From positions 15,661,680-15,725,679 of the forward strand of contig NC_071391.1 in assembly GCF_022682495.2 (NCBI RefSeq): a stretch of DNA of 64,000 nt, in the 5' to 3' direction. A program made the position numbers and the translations under genes. A model generated the notes under the pieces. It saw nothing but the letters and a program-made list of their open reading frames with translations, searched no databases and was not told the DNA's origin. The stretch comes from Desmodus rotundus (Eukaryota > Chordata > Mammalia > Chiroptera > Phyllostomidae). Below, one piece after another: positions 23,901-35,900 of this stretch; position 1 is the stretch's first letter; the number at the start of each line of letters is the position of its first letter.

Positions 23901-26900
23901 TCTTCCCCGCACACCCATTCTTCTCCTAGGGGTTGGGTCCCCGCATCAGCTACGGCAGCTTGCCTCACCATCTCCTGTCCCCCAGATCAGGCTCCTTTCC
24001 TTAATCCATTTTCTCATTTTTCTTCATCTGAATTTACTTTCCCCAAAGCCTATTTTTTTCCAATATCGAAAAAGGGGACTATATAAACCCTTTTTATGCA
24101 AAATAAGAAGAGGAACGTGATTAAATGGCATCAAAGTTATTCCAGACATAGATCTGAAAAGAAATAATCCCCAAAGGTCACCCAGTCCATCTGCCAGCCT
24201 CTAGGCGAGATGCCACCTCAGCCATCAAACGGGAAGTCTGGATCCTCAGCCTGATGTATCACGGGAAACAAGTTGTTGTTTTTGTTTTTTTAACTGAAGT
24301 CCCTATTTGTAACACACACTTTCCTAAACAGTGAAATCCATTAACATTTTGGCCTCAGAAATCAAATTCTCAAATTTAAAAATGTTATATTAGGGTTTTG
24401 AAGAAGGTTGGAATGTAGTCAGTGTATTAATTACATCATTTTTGATTAAAAAAAATTCAACATTACTTTGTATTAGCTTCAGGTGTACAGCACAGTGGTG
24501 AGACAAACACATACTGTATAAAGTGTCCCCCTGACACCTGCAGCACCCCACTGGCACCATACACGGTTATTACAATATTATTGCCTACATTTTCTGCTGG
24601 TCTCTCTCGTAGAGAGAGAGAAGCTTTCCCTTTTTAAATTGTAAGGTAAGAGAGTAACAGTCTCTATCAGGAGTTAGAAGCCGATCATTTTAGCAATGAA
24701 TATCTAGTAATTTCACTTTATCTATACTTCTGAGAAATTCCTTTAATGAAAGTGAATGAACATTACTAGAGATGCTTAATATAGCATTAATTTATGATGT
24801 TTAAAATATCTTTATCTATTTAGGGTGTTGCAAATATTACAAAATCAGATTGTGATGATGGCTAGGACCCACCAAACTGTGCACTTTATAAACGAGTGGA
24901 TTTTATGGTATGTGAAATGTATCTCAATAAATCTATAAAAAATAGAGAGGAAAATATATTTATGATATGTTGGAATGTGCCACCTTTAATCTCAGGGCAG
25001 ATCCCAAAGAAGTGGAAGCTACGAGAGCAATTAGTTCTCACCAAAACAGACTCCTAAAATCATTCACCAAAGCAACGATTTCCATACCAGAAAATTCACT
25101 TAAAGATGACAAAAACTTCTTTCCTGGTTTTAAATATAACAGACCAATAATCAAATATGTCATAATTATGCGTTATGTTTCTTTAATTGTTTACTCCTTG
25201 AGTCCACTGAGATTTTTGTTTCTCAAATATTCTACCCTAATTAAAATTCCTAGGAGGTAGAGTTAGTTTGAATTAGTGGTAAGTCACAATTTGAGGGTAC
25301 TTTCTTCAAAACAAAATATTTGCTCTCTAAAATAGATGAAAACAAGCTTAAGAGCAACAAAGCATAAAGCGAGAATGCACTAGACCTAGGTAAATAAAAG
25401 GCAGGCGTCTCTAACCGTATTAAAATGGCAGCAGAGAGAACATCCCTTCTGCAAAAACTGTGCGGCCACGAAGCACACGGACATGTTTGTCTAGCAAAAG
25501 CCTCCCCCCAACACCCACACACAAGACAGCACTGAATTCTCTCTGCTTCTCCCCAAGGACAATCCCATTCACCTCCGTGTTGTGTGAATCATAAACGACA
25601 CACTGGGTAGCTAGCTACCTTAATACTCCTACTGTATACAGGACCTGTTCTCTATGCAGAGATGCGGATAAACATTTGGGACTGCGGGGCCCAAAGGACT
25701 CGTCTTTAAAATCAACTACTTTGTCAAGCTCTAATCCTCTATCTCAGCAGAGTTAGTGACGTCAAACCAGTTTCCATGGCACAGCCAGACTCATGACAAC
25801 TCTGTTATATCAAGCAGAAGGACAGAACAGGCTGCGCTTAATTGCACACGGAAACAAACACGAAACCAAACCCCGGTTAATCTCTCATTTTCCGGGGACT
25901 TGGGGAGCAATTCTACGACTGGAAGGCACATTAAGAATATTTGCTGAAGTTCCATAACGAGGACTCACATTGCTTCAGCACATTTCCAGTGTGTTATGAC
26001 AAATAATCCAAATAAACAAGTCAAGTGATGTTTTCTGTGATACGACATGCTTAATTCATCACGCTTCTTACTTGCTAGCAGCCACAGGATGGTGTCTCAG
26101 CGGTGCAAATTTCCTGAGAGTCCACTAGAACTAAAATACTGCAGAAACAAAGCAGAAAACACCACTGCCACTAAGGAAGCACTTTTCACAGGATCGTGTT
26201 CTCTTCAGTCACTAGCCCTTCTCACTAGTGAAATGCTCAACTCACGCAAACCTATAAAACTCAACACCGTGCATTTATAGCTTCCTATGGTTAGAATTCC
26301 CTCAGACCTGTGAAATTCGCATTCACGACACTCTCCTCCATTGTCAACTGGATAAAAAAACAATAATGCCAAGCCTTTATTCTCCTGTGCATGCCCCACC
26401 ATTCCATCAGACTGCCGTAGTAACCTTGTCCATAGCTCCAGAAGAATTATCGCCACAGAGGAAGTGAGAGGTCTGCTTTGAAGTAAGTCACTGATCTCTG
26501 ACATCCTCACCACTGCCTCACCCTGCAGGTGAGGAGAGAGGGGTGGGCAGACGTACATGCTGCTGTGGAGAGATGGAACACAGGGTCAGCCCCCATGTGG
26601 GCAGCTGACTGCAAGTAGCTGACGCCAGTCAAGGGAGACTGTCTAAATAAGACGGTCACGATTGTTCATATTTTCATGTCTTAGCAGGGAGTGCAAAAGC
26701 GTGCTCTTGGAGGGCCATTACTTTTATTTGTAAGCTTTCACATAATGCTGAAATTGGTACAGACAGTTCTCCAACAGATTCTCAAGAAGACTGAGAAACA
26801 CGTCAAAACAGTTCTGTGGTCAGGTAGATAATTAGCACTAGCAATCCAAGTACATTACACAAAATATTGCTTTCTTGAAGAAAGTTTGCAAACAGTTACC

Positions 26901-29900
26901 ACATGAGAGAGAACTGCCTGCCCTAAAACACCATAACATGTCATAATTCCACCTTAAGCAATACAGTACGAGGGAGCTATTTTTAGCTTTTCCATGGTTG
27001 TTATGGCAACCACCTCCTGGCTCCAGCTGTACACAATGTTTATAATTCCAGGGAAGTGGAAAAAGCAAGTTTCCTCTAAAATGTAATTATGCACTTGCTA
27101 CCTCTTTGGTAATAACACCTTAGTTTGATTGCAGATACTTGTTTAGTGATGGTCAGTTGGCCCTCGGCTGTAGTTCTAGCGGATGTGGAAAATCTCATAC
27201 ATCAGAGACAGAATCAGTGAAGGGGGAAACAAGCGACAGCAAGGGATCTTTATCTAGGACTCCACTTTTACCAAACGGAGACATGAATCCTGGGGAAACC
27301 AAGCATGGGAAACATGCCATTTGTGGACCGTGTAAAGGGCAGGTGGTAATTAATCATTTATAATAAATGACGGTCTGTTAAATTGGAGTTTTTCTGTCCT
27401 CTTGGGCACACAGCTAACATTTCTGGCCTCCCGTGCAGTTAGGGGCAGCCTCTGCCCGAGTTCTGGACGGTGGAATGCGGGCAGAAATGACGATGTACAT
27501 CACTTCCGGGCCTGGCCCATGAATATGCCCATAAAATCACCCTTATTCTCCCGCCTCACCTGCCAGCTGCATCCAGAGGACTCGGCAGTGAACTGCAAGG
27601 CCCAGGAACAGAGGCCCTAGATGGAAGGAGCCTGAGACCCTGAATAGCTGGGTAGAGCAGAGCCCTGACCACTGATTCATTGGCTGTGATGCAGGGGGAA
27701 AAGCAGCTATCACAGCCACTGAGCTCCGGGCGTGGTCTGTCAGAGTAGTTAGCCTGCCTGGCCTAACACAGCTAGAAACTCCTTTAATTCAAAGTGAGTA
27801 TAGCTGTTCCTTCACCTAACCAAAAGAACTGACTCATGAAATCCACTTACACGTCTTATTAGTTGTCAAAAGGTGCCGCAGCCCCCCTCCCCCCGCCATG
27901 TCAGTTTCAGTCCAGCCTACGGAGGCTTTCTGCCAGATCAATTCTAACCTCAGCTTAAAATCAACTTGAGTTCTTCAAGGCAAGGATCCCATGGGTCTTC
28001 TGTGTGCCCCATGATAAAACTTCCGCAGCGAATGCCTGTTGAGTGGTTGGATCCTTTTCTTTGCATTCTTGGTTTTTGTCTAATGCTCCAGCTACAACTG
28101 TGATCCTGACGACCAGGTCTCCAGAGATACGAGTGACGTTCCTAGTACTTAGTGCATGTACTAATTGTGCAGCTTCGTAGCCCTCATTTAATCTGAAGTA
28201 CTTGAATTCTATGACTCTTTGAACCTAATACTTTATGATCTACAAAAGATGTCGTAACTGTTATTATCTCTTTTGATTTAGGTTTTTGTTTTTTTTTTTT
28301 TACCAACACACTTAGAAATTCCTTTTACAATACCTCTGTGATTTATAAGTATTTCTTTTTTAATGGGTGGATTTCCTGTTCTGAATTAATACCACGTCAC
28401 TTGTAGTTGTTAAAGTCGGATTAAGACGATGGCCCAAATTTCACCCCTCCTGAGTCCTATTCTGTCTGCCCTGATTCTCAGCAGCTTTCTAGGGTTCTGG
28501 TCCGGTTTGACCACCATCACTGCCATTTCTGACCACCAGGGGGACACACTCCCATGGCCAACCAACAACAAGCAGTCTGAAGATTTTAAAGTTTTTACTG
28601 TAATCAAGCTATTAAAATATATAAAACTACATATAAAATGAAATTACAAGCAAAGATCCTTGCTAAGAAGCAGTTTCTCAACCAGTCTCTGTAGATGCCA
28701 AACAAAGCGGGCTCCTAACCACAGTTTCCTCATCTGCACCATGATGGGAGGCCATCAGAGTAAAATGAGCCAACACACACTGCCTTCTTGGTATAACACC
28801 TGGCACACAGTACGTGCTTGATAAACATTGGCTGTAAGCCCTCCCTGAGGTTGGTCATAGAGGTGTCATCACAGAAGTAGGGTCCTGGGTTTTCCCTTTT
28901 CAGACCTGTGATTCCTTTGGGTGTTGTCCAAGCTCAAAGCTTTTTTGCAGAGCAGGGATGACCTTGAAGCTCTAAATTTAGCAAATGATCCGATAGCTCA
29001 AGATGCAAGGCCAGCTCTTTGCAGTAGGTTTTCTTGGAAGGTCTAGCCACCATTCAGGCTTTTCCAAGGGAAGAACAGAGTTTAATCATAATTCTACACT
29101 TCATGCTATTTCAACTGTAAGAACTCAATAGCACGTTTCTCAATAAAAATGAAGACATCCAGGGTATCCTAGTGGAACCCAACATAAAGTGGAAGAACGA
29201 GGCCAGTGGACACAGTCTTTTCCTCCAAGGGTGGTTTTGACAACTTATAATCACGTTATAGCCCCAATTCCTCACACACCCACACTCCCAGTTAGAACTG
29301 GAAAACCAGAGGATGGGGCCTTCCGTCATGAAACTCCACTGACTTGGGCTCTGAGAGCATACGGCTTTAAGAAGGTATTCCCAGGGATATCCCAGGAACT
29401 CTATCCGCCCCCTCAGAATAGCAGGCAATTGAGTTAGTGATGGTGACTCAGGCAGACTTTTTATCCAGATCTAAAGGAACCACCTCGGCTCTGGAGAGGG
29501 AAATAAAAAGGGAATCGAGTGGAAAAAGCCTCCACCACCGGCTGACTCACACTTCACCCTGTGACTCACCGGACACCTTACTCTGTCACTAAGACATGGA
29601 GGAGAGGTTCATTAGTCACTTTAGCGAGTTTCTCGGAGAAAGGATTCTCCCTATGAATAACCATGAGCTCTGTCTCCCTGGTGTTTGTGTGTGAGCTCGT
29701 GACTCACCTTTTGACCATGCCGGGCAGCACCAATTGTGTCATCTGCAAAAGAGAAAAACAAAACATTCGTGATGGCTGAGGGTGCAACCGATCAACAGGG
29801 AGGAGAAGCCACCCCCACAAACAAGATGGGAATCACACAACCACTCACCACCTCCAAGGTCAGCAGGTTATTTTATACAGTCTATATGATTCGTCCATGC

Positions 29901-32900
29901 CAAGACAAGCAAGCAGATGGAATGACTAGAGAGAACACTGGGAATACTTTGTCAACTTGGCTAAAATTATTCGTGCCTGATGTGTAATACTGGCACCGAG
30001 ATCTTCAAATAATTAAGGATTTACAGAGAAATCTAAGTATCCCAGTATGCGTTTTCAGGAAAGGACATGGGCTATCATGAGAAATACTGTGCCTCCAAGA
30101 TTACTTAAGCTTTCTAGTCTCAAGAGCTCCAATAGTCTTTTCCTATCACGATAGCCTTTAGAAGAATGCCAGGAAGTGGCACGTTGGCAAATATTAAGGA
30201 TATCTTCACATTCACTTCTCTCGCTGCTCTAGCCAGTTGTTAGTGAAACTCACCCTCAGAGTAAGTTAAGGTTAATCTGTGGTCTCCAGTGACCAATAAT
30301 GAAAAAATAATACTTGCATTATTAAAGGACTTCATAACTGTTGGCTACATACATGTAAGATGATGACAGAGACTATTTGTAAACTCTGTTTTAAGATATG
30401 ATTAACTAAGAAAAGTTACCATATCCACTGGCTTAGTCAAGGCCACATCATAAAGTACTGAGGTTAAAACATGAATTCTTGACTCCTGGATATCATCAAT
30501 GCTCTAAGAAATAAATGCTGTTTTGTCACAGAAAAGTTTGCAGGCATGCTAACGATAGGAATTTTAAGTTTTCCATATTGAATAGGTCTTAATTAAAGTA
30601 GCATTCTGAGGAGAAGGGAATTTATTTTTCTTAGAAATGTCACCCCCTACCAACAGGCTGTGTTTTATTTTATTTTTTTAAATTGAGGTAACATTAGTTA
30701 ATAACAATTATGTATTTCAGGTATAAAACATTATAATTTCGAAGTCTGAATACACTAAAGAATGCCCACCACCAAAAGTCTAGTTTCTTTCTTTTTTAAG
30801 ATTTTTATTTATTTATTTTTAGAGAGAGGGGAAGGGAAGGAGAAAGAGAGGGAGAGAAACACCAATGTGTGGTTGCTTCTCACGTGCCCCCCTGCTGGGG
30901 ACCTGGCCTGCAACCCAGGCATGGGCCCTGATTGGGAATCGAACCAGCGACCCTTTGGTTCGCAGGCCGGCACTCAATCCACTGAGCCACACCAGCTGGA
31001 CAAAAGTCTAGTTTCTATCTGTCACAGTATATTTGACCCCCTCTACCTATTTCACCCTATCCTCTCCTCTTTTTTGGTAACTACTAATTGTTGTCTGTAT
31101 CTATTTTGTTTGTTGGTTTCCTTTTTGTTTTATACTGTGCATATGGGTGAAATCATATAGTTTTTGTCCTTCTCCATCTGACTTATTTCACTTAGCATAA
31201 TAACCTTAAGATTCATCCATGTTGTGGCAAATGGCACTATTTCATCTTTTAGAATCACTATTATAAAAAAGACAAGAAATAGCAAGTGTTTGCGAGGGTG
31301 GAGAGAAAAGGGGAACCTCCTCCACTGCTGATGGGATTGTAAATTGGTGCAGCAATTATGGCAAAGAGTATGAAGGCTCCTCAAAAACTTAAGAACAGTT
31401 ACCATATGATCAAGCAAGTCCTCTTCTGGGTATTTACCCAAAGAATGTGAAAACACTAATTCAAAAAGATGCACGCTCTCCTATGTTCATCGCAGCATTA
31501 TTTCCAACAGCCAAGACATGGAAACAACCTAAGTGTGCATCAACAGGTGGATAAAGGTGTGGTATATACACATACAGTAGAAATATTTTAAAGCAAAAGC
31601 ATCCGGCTAGAAATGCTTTAAAGAAAGTGCATCCAGACTCGACCCAGGTAAAACCTGCTCTGCGGCACGCTGAGCCCGGTGTCAAGCTTGAGCGTTGCGT
31701 ACACCTCCTAGTAAAAACACGAGTTCAAGCTGATGCCGGGGCATAAAAGAGACACGGACACGCCACCAAAGAAGTACCTTCGAAGCCTAGGGGAATTGTT
31801 TCAACAAAAGTATCTGGATTTGGCTGAATTTTCTGGCCCAGATGAGAAAGAAGAGACCGTAACAAGGTCTCTTCCCAAGTGTGACGCGCTCCGAGTCTCC
31901 CTCCTTCTTCCACGCAAACCTGCATTTTTCCTGTTAATCTCATCTCCAGAGAGAAGTGGGGCAGAGATTGACAATTGTCTTCCAATATTCATTCTTTCCA
32001 TAATACATAATAATTGAACTTTGAGTGGGATATGTCGCCTCTTTCCCGCCCTCCCTGTCCCCCCACAAAGCCATATTTTCTACTTCCTCTCTCAGATCAT
32101 GTGGTCCTAGGACTGCAATCTACCTAATAGATGTGAACATAAGTAGTACATACAGCTTCCTGGTCATGCCGTTAAAGAAGGAAAAAATGTATGTCCTCTC
32201 CCCCTAACCCTCCTCTTCATGGCTAGAACGTAGATGTGATGGGAGGAGCTACAGCAGCCAAGAAGAAAGCCATGTGCTAAGCCAGGGCAATGAAATAAAA
32301 AGGGGCAGGATTCCCAATGATTGTGAAGCTACTCCACCAAAACTCGATTAGCTACACAGCTTTTAATCTGAGAAATAACCTTCTATTTTAAGCCACTCCT
32401 AGATTTCTGTAACAGCAGCCAAACCAATATTCTAATATAACTTAGCATTTACATTACTAAAAACCAACCAATATTAATATTTTAATGCTTAAGCCCCAAA
32501 GCAAAGTCAATCAAATTATGCTGGCAGCCCAAATGGCCTCACTATTTTATAGTTTTTAAAACACAGTTCTGTTTCCTCTCTTTGCTAGGTTTGCTTGACC
32601 CAATTCAGAATGTGCCCACTGGGCCTCAGAGTAAACTGTGTGGAATCAAGTCAAAGAAAAGGCTGATTTCAGAGTTTACCCTTTCAACACAGTCACCTCT
32701 TATCTTTTCAGATTAAACAATAACTCTCCGAATTAAGTAATAACTCTTAAAGGTTTCCTAAGATTTGTCTTTTATATAGGAGCATAGGAATTGCTCAACA
32801 GACAGCTACTGAATGTTTAAGGCAAGTGTGGTATTGGGTGAGGCCAAAGTTCTAAGCCTGGCCCTTCCACTTACTGGCAGTGTGACCTCCAGTTCGTTCC

Positions 32901-35900
32901 CGATCCTCCTCTGCAGAGTCCTTGTGCGTTAAGTGAAGAAGGTATGTATGTTACAGGCTATCATACTCTCAACCTCAAATAAGGTGATATACACAAAGGA
33001 CCGGAACAGAGACCATCACAGAACGAGTCCCTGAAAGGGAACCAGTGCCCATTCAGCTGGACTCCGCACACAGAAGTTTGGGGACAGTTCCATCAACTGG
33101 CATTTAAACATATCTCAGCTAGATCTCCTTGGGGTCATAGAACTGTTCTAAAGTGGGATTGTGGTGATGACCGCACAACTCCGTAAACTTACTAAAAACT
33201 ATTCAACTGTACACCTAAAATAAATGAGTTTTATGGTACCTAAGTCATCTCTCAATAAAGCTGTTTGTGAAAAAAAAATCTAAGAATTAAAGAACTGGAC
33301 TCACAAAATACATTTGATGTTACTCTATCGCCCACAGAGATAAAATGAGCTCTAAAAATGCTCTATGCATATCAACTTCTGGCCTGGCGCAACATGAAGT
33401 GATAAAGAGGCATTCTTCTGTCCGGGGGAGGCCATGCTGTACTTGAACCCGAGCTCGGTGATGAGAACTCACTCACTACCTAGCAGGAGAACAGAGTTTT
33501 ACAAAAGTAAATCAGAACGTGACAATGCTATGAGTGGCGCCATAGAGGTGGGGACAGAAGGCACCAATGCTTGGGAGGGCTATTACATCTGGGAAGTCAG
33601 GGAGAGCCTCACAGATTACATTTAAAAAATAAATAGGTGTTTGCTAGGCAGGAAAAACAATTCTAATTTAAGGAATACAATGCAAAAATGCGAACCGCTA
33701 CAAGAAACAACAATGTATGCTATCGAATTGATGCATTTTAAAAACTTTTGGTTGAGTGGATGAAGTAAAAAAGTAAAAGCATGTGCACCCTAAAAAATGT
33801 CACGCGATTTACATGTCGTCCTACAACAGGGGCAGCTCCCATGCTGGTGCGAGCAGGGGTGCGGCAGGGACATTAGCAGTTGTGGAGTATTTTATTGCAA
33901 GGACAGATAGATAATTGCATTCTTAGCAGTATCTAAAAACATTTTTTATTTCACATGTTACAGCAGGGGATCACAATGCTTGGCTAATAATGCATCATAA
34001 AGTGGTCCCTAAGCACTTTGTGAAGAGACATCATTATTCAGCTCCCCAAAGTCCTGAGATCATGAGAAACGGGAAGAAGATGGACAAGATGGATAATAAA
34101 AAGTTCTCACCAGTGGCCAACATAGACAAATCAACAAACAAATGTTGGAGAGGATGCGGAGAAAAGGGAACCCTAGTGCACTGTTGGTGGGAATGCAGAC
34201 TGGTGAGGTCACTGTGGAAAACAGTATGGAATTTCCTCAGAAAACTAAAAATGGAACCGCCCTTTGACCCAGCAATTCCGCTGCTGGGATTATACCCTAA
34301 GAACCCTGAAACACCAATCCAGAAGAACCTATGCATCCCAATGTTCATAGCAGCACCATTTACAATAGACAAGTACTAGAAGCAACCTAAGTGCCCATCA
34401 GCAAATGAGTGGATCAAAAAACTATGGTATATTTACACAATGGAATTCTACGCAGCAGAGAGAAAGATGGAGCTTATACCCTTTGCAACAGCATGGATGG
34501 AACTGGAGCATTATGATAAGTGAAATAAGCCAGACGGTGAGGGACAAATACCATATGATCTCACCTGTAACTGGAACATAATAAATCGAAGAAAAAAGGA
34601 AACAAAATATAACCAGAGACATTGAAGTTAAGAACAATCTAACAATAGCCGGGGGGCGGGGGGGAGTGGGGAGGGGACAGTGAGGAGAGGGGATTACAGG
34701 AACTACTATAAAGGACACATGGACAAAATCAAGGGGGAGGGTGGAGGTAGGGGAGGGAGGTGGGTTCAGCTGGGGTGGGGTGGAGGGATGGGGAGAAAAG
34801 GCATACAACTGTAATTGAATAACAATAAAAATAAAAAAAAAGTTCTCACCAAGGGTCAGGGGTGTCTATGGGTGTGAGGGGGGGTGTAAAATGAGAAAAT
34901 GAGATGCTATGTGCAAAGCAGCTAAGTGGAGTCCACAAGCATGGCCACTGATGCTTAGCTCCCTACCGAAAGGAGAGGAGAAGGGAGAGGCTTTGGAGGC
35001 AGCAATCAATCTTCAGAACTACCAGTTAAGTCTGATGATGGATTCTTTTACTCTGACCAGGGATCTCAGTACCATAAGAATGTTTAGTAAGTGGTCGTAC
35101 AGAGTTTTAAAGTTCAATTCAGATTTTTTCCCAAGACATCAATTTACACATTTAGATACAGTCCAGTAAGAAACATTACTTTAACCTGGGATATTGAGGC
35201 AATATAAATGCATACATTGGAAGCTGTATTTTTTTTACATTGTGTGCATGTCATATATTAAATGTCTCCTTTCTGAATGGCAACAATTATCCAGACAAAA
35301 CAAGACCCCACAAAATATAATCTTACTCACAAAATTACATCAACAGCATGCTAAACATTAAATATATTCTTGATGGTCTTCAATGTCTGGACATGCTCAA
35401 AATGTATTTCCCCCCAGTTTTATTAGATATAATTGACATATAACTTTGTATTTGTTTACGATGTTCAAGATAATGATTTCATATATGTAAATAGAGATGA
35501 TCGTTACAATAAGTTCAGATAACATCAAAAAACACGGTACGTTTCACATTTTTGCATGTCATTCTTGCGCAGGGCCACGCTAATCTCTGTATCACTTCTA
35601 TTTTAGTACATGCTGCCGGAGCGAGCACCAAAATGTATTCTTTACATGTGCGAATTAAAACTCAAGACATTTTTAGTATCTTAACACAAAGGAGCAGTGT
35701 TGTCAATGCCTGGATAGTAAAGGGCCAGAAATACTTAAAGGATGCTCAGGGATCAAGTGATCCATCAAGTCCTCTCATGAAAAAGTTAAATTCTTCTGTG
35801 CTATTTATTGGCTTATCCTTTTAAATTCTGACTCTAAATTATTTCTCCTTGCTCAAAATGGAAGATCTTATTTTTTTTTGATCTTTCAAATAACAACAAC

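Larger units (their letters stand above)
23056..29707 (-). other. HSD17B12 intron 7 (6.7 kb)
   Basis: Two old L1 pieces (24.44-24.61 antisense, 24.80-24.95 sense), a MIR (28.7) and an L2-like tail near 27.97-28.05 kb. The rest (23.06-24.4, 24.96-27.9 kb) shows no gene or clear repeat and may be largely unique. Confidence 0.8.

Noticed and set aside
30762..31160. 132-codon ORF
   Set aside because: It spans antisense VES SINE and antisense L1; chance frame through repeats.
33990..34379. 129-codon ORF
   Set aside because: It is the ORF2 C-terminus of the truncated L1 plus flanking DNA, not a host gene.
35527..35628. Functional U6 snRNA gene
   Set aside because: Substituted and shortened copy, fused to L1 and flanked by a target-site duplication: a retrocopy.
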